From contig OX419758.1 of assembly GCA_948567375.1 (NCBI GenBank), forward strand, positions 14,885,001 to 14,949,000: 64,000 bases of DNA, given 5' to 3'. Positions 13,143 through 26,118 of this stretch are shown here, in pieces (position 1 is the stretch's first letter; each line of letters opens with the position of its first letter). The position numbers were made by a program, and so were the translations under genes. Origin of the DNA: Lunularia cruciata (Eukaryota > Streptophyta > Marchantiopsida > Lunulariales > Lunulariaceae). A model generated the notes under the pieces. The model did no database searches, was not told the origin of the DNA, and saw only the letters and a program-made list of their open reading frames with translations.

Positions 13143-15176
13143 TGTGGGAATATCAATTCACTAAAAATAAATAAATCTTGTAAGTACATTTCAGATGGTA
13201 GTACATGTAGCATTGATATAACATGTACCTATACTATAGGTGCTAGGGTTTGTCCATAGCAACTAGCACCTAATGGTGGCATAAGTTAAGGTTAGAGTAC
13301 ATAGGTCTTTACCTTTCTGTGAAGATCATTCATTCCATCAAGAGGTTTGGCGGCATAGACAAGAAGCTTGAGCAGCAAGACATATGAGCATCAGTTTTGA
13401 GAAGCAAGGCTAGAAAACACTACCAAGTTTTCCATCAGCCTAGAACCTGCATACTAGCATGTAGTGTATTTCATTCCTCACTTCATGCGATTAGATTTGC
13501 AATATAAGGAAATTGCCAGAAGTGCTTTCTATACCTTTTTGTGTTCCTTGTATGTTGTGCAATTTGCATCAGTATTTACAATAGTTTTCAACAGTTTATG
13601 TGCCCATGTTTCTCAATGAGCTCATGAGTAATAGAAGTTTATTCTTGGTGTAGAATTTCAGAGAGATTGAGGGAGTAGAAGAGATCTTTTAGTTATGAGA
13701 GTAGATTGGGATAAAATGGGAACAAGGAGCAATATGAGAGACATAACACACATTTGTCAATTCATTGGAGAGAATTTCTTGATTTGGAAATTTTAGATGA
13801 TGATCATCTTCAAGTCAAAGATACTTTCATGGATCATTAATGGGATTGAGACTATAAAACAAACCATAACAGATGGAGGAGAGACAGACTTGCAAAGCAA
13901 GAATCATGCTACAAAATGTACATATGTATAGCAATAGATACAAAGACTGATCAATTATAGAACTGAAAATCAAATATGGAGTAGATTGCTTACGTTATGT
14001 GAGGAATGTGATTTAGAGAACAAGCACATTCCCTACCAAATATTCTTTCAATTAACCAAGAGAAGAGATAGAGTGTTTTATTAGCCAAGTAGAAACTCTT
14101 GCTAGTTAGTTGAGTAACCTTGGTGTTAGAATAGACAATTCCTCAATCATCACCAAGATTATTTGTAGTTAGCCACAAGCTGATTGCTAGTCTTTGTGCC
14201 CACAATAAAGAGTAAATTTTATTTTTTTTATCCAAAGGGACAAGAGATGTCTTTTCTTGGATATAGTTCAGAATCCAAAGCCTTCAAATTGTGGGACTAG
14301 AAGAAGAACAAGATATGTGAAAGTAGTGATATCATGTTCAGAGAGGAGCAACCTGATCATCAATGGTTATAGATTTTGAACTTAGACACAAATTGTCTTC
14401 AAGAGAGAGATGAAGAGCAAGCTAATGCAAGAATGAGCATTGATGAGATTAAAAGTTAATGGAAAGTCTCCACAAGCTTCTAAGGAGTCTATATATCAGG
14501 CTATAGCAGAATCAGCAAATGAGACTAGCAACTATCCACTTCAAGAAGAAAGTTAGTGTGATCACACCTTGGTAGAGTTTGAAGTTACACATGGAGAAGC
14601 AAAATGCTATGTAGGACTTTAGGTTTTTTGTGATGGAGAAACACCTAGAATCATATTGACTCAAAAAAGAATGTAAAGTCAATTATAAATCATTTCAACC
14701 TTGAACATGGATATGCAATTGCTACTCATGGAGATCCAAATATTAAATTATCAGTGGAAGAAAGTAAAATTATTAGAGCACCCTACCAAGAAGCAATATG
14801 ATATTGAATGTATGCTATGATAGGCACAAGACCTTACATAGCTTATGCTGTTAGCATAGTAGCAAAGTTCAATTTTAGTCTTAAATCTCAACAAGGTAAA
14901 CTAATGAATAGAATTTGCAAGTACCTCAAAGGTACTTTGGATTATGGATTAGAATTTAGTGGAGGTTTTGTATTGCTACTATACTGGCTAGATATTGTAA
15001 TATTGACTTTTCAGGTGACTTAGACTTAGACTTTTCAGGTGACTTTAGTAGGAAGTCACATAGAAGTTTCATATTCATGATGAATGGTGGACCACTAGCT
15101 TGGAGTAGCCATTAATAAAAATGCATTGTCACTTGTACCATAGAGGCATAGTACATAATAGCATGTTTAGCTATCA
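13143..15176 (+). mobile_element. Decayed Ty1/copia element G (fossil), 3' part missing
   Basis: This is a heavily broken plus-strand copia. A possible 5' LTR runs from about 13,143 (TGTGGG...) to about 13,655, where a degraded initiator-Met primer site may follow; that boundary is weak. A gag-like stretch lies near 13.75-13.9 kb. The reverse transcriptase/RNase H end is clear at 14.8-15.17 kb (GTRPYIAYAVSIVAKF, then YLKGTLDYGLEFSGG and GGPLAWSS). The copy ends where the LTR of chromovirus E begins at about 15,176, so E probably inserted into it. No matching 3' LTR was found. It is old and has many breaks. Confidence 0.65.
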
Positions 15177-15405
15177 AAGACCAAGGAGAGAAATAAAAGA
15201 ATGGAAGGCCAAAGTGAGATCACATTGGGACTCTAAAGTGGGAAACTTTGAATACATAGCTTGAGCTTGGCTTGGGCATTTATAGGTAACTTGGGTACAA
15301 GACTCCAAAGGGGCTTCCAAGGAAGTTTTTTTCTAGGAGCCGCCTAACTTGGAGTGCAAGCTAAGTTACCCATTTATTTGGTGTACAAGATAAACTAGTT
15401 ATTAG

Positions 15406-18400
15406 TGTAAAAGACCATCAGCAAAGAGAGAAATAAGAGATTGGAAGACCGGAATGGAAGATCAGATTGGGACACTTGAATGAGAGAAACTCCAAATGTC
15501 TAACATGAGCTTAGGTTTTCTTATTTATGTGGAAGCATACAAGGCTCTTAAGAAGCTTCTCTAGAAGCTTTCTAAAAGATGCTTGCTTGGAATACAAGCT
15601 AAAGCAACTGGGAAGTTTCTCAAGAAGTCACCTACTTGGTATGCAAGCCAAGCTAGTCAAGAAGCTTCCCAAGAAACTTCCTCATAGAAGTTGCTACTTG
15701 GCATACACATTAACCAATACTTAGAAGGTACTAAGTTGCTTCCTAGATGCTTCTAGAATATTATCAGCTAATTTGACCTATTTGTTACTTTTTAAGTCTC
15801 AACTAACTCATTGGTAAGCTTGGTATTGTTATATATTATCCCATTGCTAGTTGATGAAATCCTCATCACCATGGAATCTTCAAACTCTTGGATAGCTATT
15901 TTTGCAGTTTGGAGATGAGAAAAAGGTTCCTAAGTGGTATCATGAAAGGGATACCCTTTCCAAAAGACTTTGTACCTTGTATTTTGTTGGTGGCCTTGTT
16001 GAATATGGTGACATGCAAGGATACAATCAACTTCATATTCCTCATGATCGTTGAGGAGGAGGAGGAGGAGGAGGAAGAGACAAGATGAAAAGAAAGATGG
16101 ATCAGAAACAAAGAGTTTCAATTTGAAAATGTGAAAAACAAGGTGGATTCACATATGACAAGGCAAGGCAAGTTGATAAGCAACAAGAGAAATGATTTGG
16201 GTGACATCAAATGGTCCTATCCAATTAGGAAATTTTTTATGAACTTGGGTATCAAGTGGGAAGAATAGGCTACTAGAGGAGAGCATGACCTTATCATCAA
16301 GTTGAAAGGTGAGATCATGATGATGGTTTGTTTGCATAATGTTTCTGACAATTTTGAGCAATAAGGAGATGAGATTTAGCTTGTTGGAGGGATTGAGATA
16401 TGGTGGTCAAGAAGGTTGAAGTATGAGGGACATGCGATGGAAGAGGAGCAAAAGTGGACTTTAGAATAAGTGGATCTTGGTTGAAATTAAGGAAGAAAAT
16501 ATAGAATCTAATGCTTGCATGTTTGGAGTAATTGTGTGCAAACTCAATAGTTGCAAGATATTTATTCAAGTTAGAATGGCAAACATTGACAAAGACATAA
16601 ATTATATCCTCCAAGGTGCAATTTTCACAATTTGATTTTTCTATCAGTTTGAGGATGATAGATTGTGGACAAAGCAAACTTGGTGCTAAGTATCTGGAAG
16701 AATACTTGCCAAAATTTTCTTATGAATCAAGGATCATGGTCAAAGATGAGCACACAAGGTATCCCATGATACTTGAAGACATTGTTGAAGTATATTTGTG
16801 CTAATGTTGGAGCATCCACGATATCAAAAGTTGGTGCCAAATGGATTTGCTTACTAAGCTTATTGACAAACACCATGATTGCTATGTGACCTTGCTTTGT
16901 CTTGGGCAAGGATGTGATGAGATCTAAGCTCACGTGTTCCCATTGAGCAAATGGAATGGGAAGTGGTAGAAGTAGTCCACTTGGTTTTTAGTTGCTAACC
17001 TTGTTACGTTGGTAGCACTCACAAGATCAAAAAAACTCTTGAACATCTCATGCCATGTCGGGCCACCACTATTAGTATTGGAGGGTACCCAAGGTCTTGT
17101 CCACACCCATGTGACCAAAAATTGGTAAGTCAAGGATTTCTTGAAGGCACACAAGTCGGAGATCACTCTTGGTTGGAATATAGATCTAATTCTCATAGAA
17201 AAGAAGGTCTTCCTTGAAGGAGAAGGTGTTGTGCTCCTTGTTGCATGTTGCAAGATGAAATATTACCATATGATAGAAGGGATCTTGTTGTAAAGCTATC
17301 TAAACTCAATTTGGACTTTAGAGTCAACTAACACCATCATAATTGCTGCCATGATGAGAGGATGTGATTTCAAATCAGGTCATTATAACAGGGTATTGGG
17401 GATGACATAGAACTAACTAGATTTGTACTCAAGTTTGATATCAAAAAGTTATAGTTGTTCCTCCCATTGATGATGTAGACTCTTCAAGTGCTCCAAATGT
17501 AATGTTTGCCACAGGGTTTTGTGATTGGTTTGCATGATCATATTTTTTCCAAGAGATAATGCTTCCATACCTTGGTAGTATATACCATTGCTAGTTGTTT
17601 TTTATATTAAGTAGAGTAATTTCTTTCTACTATATTTTATTGGCAAGACACAAAAGCAATGAAATGTAACCCATCTAGAAATTCTTGTTGCAACATAACT
17701 CCAATAGTGAAGTTAGAAGCATCAAAATCAACCACACAAGGTAGTTGAGAATCATATGGTTGAAGAATAGGTCTTGAAGACACCATATGTTTCAACTTTT
17801 GGAATGCTTCTTCATACTTGGTGGTCCATTGAAAGCCTAACATCTTCCTCCACAAGGTCAATCACTGGTGTGGTCACATGAGCATATTAGTGGATGAATT
17901 GTTGGTAAAAACTTACCAGTCCATTAAATGCACACAGTTCTATGGCATCCTTTGGAGTAGGCTAATTAGTGATGACCTTGATTTTCTCCTCTTCCATCTT
18001 GATCCACTTCAATGAGATCTTATGACCCAAGAAGGTAACTCTTTTTTTGCCAAAAAGTACACTTTGAGATCTTGTAGTAAAGCTTCCATTGACGTAATCG
18101 TCTAAGGCTTCTCGCATATGATTTGGATGTTTTATCTTTACCTTGCTATAGATTAAGATATTATCCAAGAACACCATCACGTATTGATCTAATAGTCCAT
18201 CCAACACCCAAGATCCATGAAGATTACTAGAGCATTAGTGAGCTCAAAAGGTAAAACTCTTTATGCAAAATGCCCATGCCTTGTGCAAAAGGTAATTTTT
18301 TGCACATTCTCTCTATTAATGAGAATTTTCCAATAATTGTTTTGGATATCTAACTTGGAGAAATATCTTGCTCTAATTAATTGATCAAGAAAGTCATCAA

Positions 18401-20983
18401 TTCAAGGCAAGGGATATGCATTCTTCATTTTTTGTTTATTGATATCACATAATCAATACATAAGCAAAGTACTCCATCTTTATTTGGAACAAATAGTATC
18501 AATGCTCTTCAAGGAGACATATTATGTTAATTAAAATCCTTCTCAAACAACTATATTAGTGTTATTTGGAGCTCATCTAACTCCTTTTGTGAGAGCCAAA
18601 TGATTGGTCTACTCATTGGAGCACTTCTTGGCAATAACTCAATCTTGAAAGGCCTACAAAGATGAGAAGGTAATCCCTTTGGCATATCATCCGGAAATAT
18701 ATGTGAAAACTCTTGGACTATTTGATCAACCATTGCTTGATGAAATTTTTTGTACTCCTTATATACTCCATGCATAGTAGGCTTGATCCACATTGCAAAA
18801 ATAAACTTATCTTTTGGATCTATGTCTGCTTTATTGATAAACTTTACATCTTGTGACTTATATTCCTTCAAAGCTTGCTTTATGGTTGCTTTTCTGATAA
18901 AATTCTCATCTTGAGACCAACTATTCTTAAATGTTTTACTCAAAGGTGCTAGAAAACCTAATATAAAATTCTTATTTTGGTGTTTGTCATTAGTTCCAAT
19001 CAAATTGGACCTTATGACATTCAAGCCAATGTAGACCTAAAATGAGTTCAAAGTGAAGAGGTACTACTAAAAACCTCATGTAATTCAAATACTCCTTCCT
19101 AATCTTGAATTTAATAAGATCTGAGGTACATAATGCAAAACTCTTTTTACCATCCGCCATCATCAATTTACTTCCACTTATTGGCCTAATAGAAATACTT
19201 AATTCCTTTATTGATTGTATGGATATGTGATTTTTTGAATTCTCATAATCAACCAAAATCTTACACTCACAATCAAATATTATACCTTGAAAGTAAAGTA
19301 AACTTGCATAGGCCAAAATTTCAACCCATTGGAACTAATAAAGTTCTCAATCTGTGGCTCAAAATCTCCTATTGGGATTCCTCATTTTCTTGATCATTTT
19401 GCTCTATAAACTTCATTTGGGAAATTTGTTGAAGGAATCTATTCTTGGGTGGACATTCAACAATGTAATGTCCAATTTGGTGATAATAAAAAGAACCATC
19501 AATTTGTTGTAATCTTCACTAATTTGTTGTGTCAAGTGGTCTTTGTTGGATGGCCTCAATTTCCATTGGTGCTAGCTCTTCCATCAATGTGTAATGTGTT
19601 TGTACATTTTGTGAAGGTCAAGGTCAAGACCAAGTTGTTGCAAGAAATGAATCAAAATGCTCAGCCAATTACATGGTTTCCTACAAGTATTTTGGCTCTC
19701 ACATAGTCACTTCAAATTTGGTTCATGACTTCAAGCCTCTCACAAATTGATCCAGAGCTTCATCATCCAATATATTTGGAAGTTGCATTATGTTGTTCTT
19801 GATATAGCTTCCTATAGAATCAATCTACTTCAACTCTATCAACTTATCTCGTGCAGCTCATGTGACATTTATAGTTTAGAATTGCCTAATTATTGCACTC
19901 TTGAATTCTTTTCATGTCAAGATTGGCATAACAAATTGCCGTTGAACTTGCTCCATTCAGAATTGCCACCATAGTTTTGCCATTCCATCCAATGGGCTTG
20001 AAGCTAAAAGAATCTAATTCCGTTCATCTTGAAGATTTGTAACTTCAAAGTAACATTCACCATCACATACAAAATTCTCTATTGAGTTTGGAAGATTCTT
20101 GCCTTCAAATACCTTGGGTTTTGGAGATTGGATTAGCTCTTCTCCTTCTCAAAGTGGAGCTCTCTTTATGTGCTCTTATTGTTGATGGTATCTTACTTCC
20201 AATAATTAAGTAAGGTGCTCAATGTGTTATTGCATATCAATGATAACTTCAAGCATTTCCGCCATGGCTATCAAACTATCTAGAATTTATCCAAATTAAC
20301 ACTTAGATGCAACATCTCCACCATTCTCCATAAGTTACAATTGAAAGTATCAAGGGTTCATCAAACAAGGTGATTGTCTTAAATCTTTTTGCCCAAAATG
20401 GAAGGTGATGAACTATGTGAAATGATACTTGGGTAGTACCATTGACAAAAAAACCCCAATGGTTTGGTGGAAATGGATTTGGTGGTCCATAAATTATATC
20501 CATCCCATTCCTTCTCTGATACCAATGTAAAAGACCAAGAATGAAGAGAGAAATAGAAGAAAGTAAAATCAGAGTGGAAGATCACATTGAAAACTTCAAA
20601 TGCCTAACATGGGTTTAGGTTTTGGTATTTATAATTTTCAATGCCTAACATGAGTTTAGGCTTTGGTATTTGTAGGGAAGCATACAAGGCTCTTTTGAGA
20701 AGCTTTCTAAAAGTTGCTTGCTTGAATTGCAAGCCAAGCTGACCAAGAAGCTTTTTAAGAAGTTTTCTTCTAAAAGTCATCTACTTGGCTTGCAAGCTAA
20801 ATTAACCAAGAAACTTCTCAAGAAATTTTCTCATAGAAGTTACCATTTGGTATACACATGACACAACACTTGGAAGGTGCCAAGTAGCTTCCTAGATGCT
20901 TTTAGAATATTTTTTTGCTAATTTAGCTTATTTTTTACTTTGTTAGTTTCAACTAACTCATTAGTAAGCTGTATATTGTTACA
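15406..20983 (-). mobile_element. Ty3/gypsy chromovirus F (fossil), complete outline with both LTRs
   Basis: Both LTRs run TGTAAAAGACC to TGTTA-A on the plus strand: 15,406-15,833 (3') and 20,526-20,983 (5'), so the element is in minus orientation. The target duplication ATTAG is perfect at 15,401-15,405 and 20,984-20,988, inside the LTR of element E. Parts in order from the right: gag (about 19.4-20.4 kb), protease (about 19.0-19.3), reverse transcriptase/RNase H (about 17.6-19.0), integrase (about 16.3-17.3) and chromodomain (about 15.9-16.1). The LTRs are visibly diverged and the body carries many breaks. It is an old copy. Confidence 0.88.
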
Positions 20984-23900
20984 ATTAGCTTGGCATACAA
21001 GTTAATTTATCCTTTGGAAATTTCTTAGAAGCTTCTTATGTTATTTTAAAATGTTCTACCCATAAGCTTCCTTGATGCTTCTAGAACATTCTTAGGTTAC
21101 TTCTTCTTCCTTTTGCTATATTTAACTTATAGTACTAACTCATATGTTAACTCCATATTATTACATGTTACTCCACCACTAGTTAATAATGTCCTTGTTA
21201 CCATGGAATATTTTAACTCTTGGATGACCATTTGTGCATTATGGAGATGAGAAAAGAGCTCCCATGTGGCATTGTGAAGAGGATATCCTTTCCAAAGGAC
21301 CTTATATTCTTTGTGTTGTTTATGACCATGTTGGATATCATGATGTGCAAGTACATAATCAACTTCATATTCTTCATGATCATTGATAGGGATCAAAGGA
21401 GAGGGAGTTAAACACAAGTGGAAAAGGGAGATGGATTAGGAAAACAAGGTTTTAAGTTTGAAACATGGAAGACAAGATGGATCTGTATATGATTAAGCAA
21501 GGAAAGTCAAAATGTAACAAGAGAAATAATTTGAGTAACATCACATGGACCTATCCAATTAGGAGCAAGTTTACAAACTTGGGTATCAAGTGAGAGAGGA
21601 AGGTTACAACAAGACCTTATCACCTAGTTGAAAGGTAAGATCACAACAATGTTAATCAATATATTGCTTTTGCTAATTTTGAGTAACAAGAAGATGAGAC
21701 TAGGCTTGTTGTAAGGATTTATATAATATGGACAAGAAGGTGGAAGTATATGGAACATGAGATGACAAGGAAGGAAGAATGAAATCTAAAACAAGTGGTT
21801 CTTTGCCAAACTTAAGGAAGAAGAGGAGAACACAATGCTTGCATATTTAGAATTATTGTAGGTAAACTTGGCAACTGTAAGACAAGCATCCCAATTGGTA
21901 TGGTTAACATTGACAAAGACACAAAGTTTATCTTCCAAAGTAGAATTTAGAAATTTAATTTGCCTATCAATTTGAGGATGATATACTATTGATAAAATAA
22001 TCTTAGTGCCAAGTAACTTGAAGAGTGCTTGCCAAAATTTACCAATAAATCAAGGATCAAGGTTGGAAATGAGAACCCTTGGTATCCAATTGTGCTTGTA
22101 GGCAATGTCAAAGTATATCTTAGCTAGTGTTGGAGCATCCATGGTATCAATGGTGAATGTAAAGACCAAGACCAAGGAGAGAAATAGGAGAATGGAAACT
22201 CACATTAAGACACTTGAATGAGAGAAAACTCTAAATGCCTAGCATGAGCTTTGGGCTTTGGTATTTATAAGTAACATACAAGGCCCTTGAGAAGCTTCTC
22301 AAGAAGTTTCCTCAAGCCGCTTTCTTATAGTGCAAGCCAACTTAACCAGGAAGCTTCTCAAGAAGCTTCCCACTAGAAATTGTCTACTTGGTATGCAAGC
22401 TTAGCTAGTTGGAAGCTTCTAGAAGCGACTTACTTGAGGTGTAAGTTAAGCTAGCCGAGAAGCATCCCAAGAAGCTTTCTAGATACTTCTGGAATAGTCT
22501 AGACTAATTTTTCTTATTTGCTACTTTGTTAGCCCTATTAACTTTGTCGTTAAACTCCATATTGTTACATATTCCCCCACCAATAGTTGGTGACGTACTC
22601 GTCACCAGTGAAGCTTTGAACTCCTGGATGACCATCTGTGCATTCTAGAGGTGAAAAAGAGATTCCCATGTGGCATCATGAAGTGGATACCTGTAACAAT
22701 ATGGAGTTTAGCGACGAAGTTAGTCGGGCTCAAGAAGTAACACACAAGACAAATTAGCCTAGAATATTCCAAAAGTATCTAGGAAGCTTCTTGGGAAGCT
22801 TCCCCGTTAGCTTAGCTTGCACCCTAAGTAAGTAGCTTCTAGAAGCTTCCAACTAGCTTAGCTTGCATGCCAAGTAGGCGGCTTCTAGAAGGAAGCTTCT
22901 TGAGAAGCTTCCTAGTTAACTTGGCTTGCACTCTAAGAAAGCGGCTTGAGGAAGCTTCTTGAGAAGCTTCTCAAGGACCTTGTATGCTACCTATAAATAT
23001 CAAAGCCAAAGCTCATGCTAGGCATTCGGATTTTCTCTCATTCAAGTGTCCCAATGTGAGCTTCCATTCTCCTATTTCTCTCCTCGGATTCGGTCTTTTA
23101 CATTGGTATCAGAGCAGGAATGGGATGGATGGAATTTATGGACCACCAAATCCACTTCCACCAAACCATTGGGATTTTCACGTCCAAATACTACCCAAGT
23201 ATAGTTTCACACAGTTCATCACCTCGCACTTTGGACAAGATTTTCTGTATATGATCACCATATCTGAGGAACCCTTGGTGCTTCCGGTTGTAACTTATGG
23301 AGAACAGTGGACGTGCTGTTTCTATGTGTTAATAAATTAGATAGATTGGGAGTGGTGTGATTGAGGAGCAACCATGGCGGCAATACTTGATGTTATCCTT
23401 GCTATGCAACAACAAATTGAGCACCTTACTCGATTGTTGGATGAACGAGATCTTTGACGACAAGAGCAGGTGGAGAGAGTATCAATTCGAGAAGGAGAAG
23501 ATTGGATCAGGTTCCCTAAACCCAAGGTATTTGAAGGCAAGAATCTCCCGGGTGCAATGGAGAATTTTGTGTTTGATTGTGAACGTTATTTTGAAGCTAC
23601 CAATCTACAAGATGAGCAAAAATAGATTCTCTTGGCTTCTAGCCAATTGGATGGAGTAGCAAAACTATGGTGGAGATTCTGAGTGGAGTGAGCCGAACGA
23701 CAAATGGTTACACCGATCTTGACATGGGCAGAATTCAAGAGCGCAGTCGGTTCCAAGCTATAAATGCCACACGAGCTGCACGGGATAAGTTGGCAGAGTT
23801 GAAACAGATTGGCTCTATAAGAAGTTACATCACGTAGTTCCAAAACACCATCATGCAGATTCCAGATATTTTGGAAAGTGAAGCCCTGGATCGATTTGTG

Positions 23901-25695
23901 AGGGGCTTGAAAGCAAGAACCAAATTAGAGGTAACCATGCGAGAGCCATAACACTTGGAGGAAGCCATGCGGTTGGCCGAACATTTTGATTCTTTGGTGG
24001 CAACAACTTGGTCTCGACCTCGACCCCCACAAAGCCTAACAATACACTACACACAAGTGGAGGAGCCAGCACCAATGAAGATTGATGCAATTCAACAAAG
24101 ACCACTGGGCATGGCAGACAGGGAGAAACTGTGACAAAATGGTGGTTGTTTTTATTGTCGCCAGTTGGGGCATCGCATTGCTGAATGTCCACTCAAGAAT
24201 GTACGACCTCGACAAGTTGCCCAAGTGGAGGTTGTGGAGCAAAATGATCAGGGAAACGAGGAATCCCAATAAGAGATTTTGAGCCACCTACTGGGAGCTT
24301 GATTTGTTCTCATGGGATTGAGGGCTCGACCTATGCAAGTCTACTTCACTTGCAAGGTATGATATCTAATCGGGGTTGTAGGATTTTGGTTGATTCTGGA
24401 AGTTCAGAGAATTGCATGTCTATGCAAGTAGCAAAGGAATTGGGTATTCCTATCAAGCCAGTGATTGGAACTAGTTTGATGATGACGGATGGTAGAAAAG
24501 GTTCCGCATTCCGCACCTCGCATCCTATTACCTTCAAGATTGGGAAGGAGTATTTGGAGTGTATGAGGTTTGTAGTGGCACCTCTACACTATGATATCAT
24601 TCTGGGTCTACCTTGGCTTGAACATCATAAGGTTCAATTTGATTGGACCCAACGCCAAATTCAAGTACAACACCAAGGTAGGAATTTCCGATTAGGTTGT
24701 TTGGCACCTCTGAGTAAGACACCTAAGAATAGTCAGTCCCAAGATGGGAAGTTTGTTGAGAAGGTAGCCATAGAGCAAATCTGGAAGGGAGATGAGTCCC
24801 AAGATTGGAAGTTTGCCAAGAAGGCAACCATGGAGCAAGTTTGGAAGAGAGATGAGTCCCTAGAAGGGAAGTTTGTTAATGAAGCAGCCATAGAGCAAGC
24901 TTTGGAGGAAGATAAGTCTATATTCGCGGTGTGGATCAAGCCGATTGCACAAGAACAATCTGAGGAGAGCCAAGTGCCGCATCAAGCAACGGTTGATTGG
25001 ATAGTTCAGGAGTTTGCAGATGTGTTTTTGGATGATCTGCCAAAGGGATTACCCTCTGATTGAGGCATGCCCTTCAAGATCGAGTTATTGCCAAGAAGTA
25101 CTCCACTGAGTAGACCAATCTATCGGTTCTCACCAAAGGAATTGGAGGAGTTGCAAACAACACTTACAGAGTTGTTGGAGAAGGATTTCATACGACATAG
25201 TACCTCTCCTTGGGGAGCACCGGTACTATTTGTTCCAAAGAAGGATGGAGGACTTTGTTTCTGTATTGATTACCGTGGGCTCAATAAGCAAACCGTGAAG
25301 AATGCATATCCCTTGCCTCAGATTGATGACCTGCTTGATCAATTAAGTGGAGCACGCTACTTTTCCAAGCTGGATCTTCATAGCGGCTATTGGCAAATTC
25401 CTATTGAAGGAGAAGACGTGCAGAAGATTACCTTTTGCACAAGGTATGGGCATTTCGAGTGGAGAGTTCTACCTTTCGGACTCACTAATGCTCCAGTAGT
25501 CTTCATGGATCAGATGCATTGAGTGTTGGAGGGACTATTGGATCAGTCTATGGTAGTGTTCTTAGATGATATCTTAATCTATAGTAGGACAGAGGCAGAA
25601 CACATGAATCATGTGCAAAAATTCCTAAGACGACTACGATAGTGGAAATTCTACTACAAGAAGTCAAAGTGTGCTTTTTGGCAGAAGGAGATTAC

Positions 25696-26118
25696 TGTAA
25701 AAGACCGAAACCGAGGAGAGAAATAGGAGAATGGAAATTCACATTGGGACACTTGAATGAGGGAAAACTCCGAATGCCTAGCATGAGCTTCGGCCTTGGT
25801 ATTTATAGGTAGCATACAAGACCCTTGAAGCTTCTCAAGAAGCTTCCTTGAGCCGCTTTCTTGGAGTGCAAGCCAAGTTAACTAGGACGCTTCTCAAGAA
25901 GCTTCCTTCTAGAAGCCACCTACTTGGCGTGCAAGCTAAGCTAGTTAGAAGCTTCTAGAAGCTTCCTTCTAGAAGCTACCTGCTTAGGGCGCAAGCTAAC
26001 TAGTTGGGAAGCTTCCTAAGAAGCTTCTTAGATGCTTCTAGAATATTCTAGGTTATTTTGTCTTATTCTCTACTTCGTAAGCCCGATTAACTTCGTCACT
26101 AAACTCCATATTGTTACA
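25696..26118 (-). repeat. 3' LTR of chromovirus B
   Basis: 423-bp long terminal repeat, TGTAAAAG to TTGTTACA on the plus strand, nearly identical to 30,916-31,338. It contains at least five GAAGCTTC modules and the TATA-like TATAAATA (minus strand) at 25,800-25,807. Confidence 0.95.

Noticed and set aside
15416-20983. Possibility that the two LTR-like blocks at 15.18 and 15.41 kb are one tandem LTR
   Set aside because: The perfect ATTAG duplication flanking F shows that the first block is the interrupted LTR of E and resumes at 20,989.
22158-22569. Target duplication for chromovirus C
   Set aside because: Flanks GTGAA and ATGGG do not match convincingly, so no duplication is claimed although the insertion site in the integrase of E is clear.
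25696-26118. Dense GAAGCTTC repeats resembling a CRISPR array or satellite
   Set aside because: The modules are confined to LTRs, irregularly spaced, without equal-length spacers, and occur in every LTR of the family. They are promoter-region modules, not a CRISPR or satellite.
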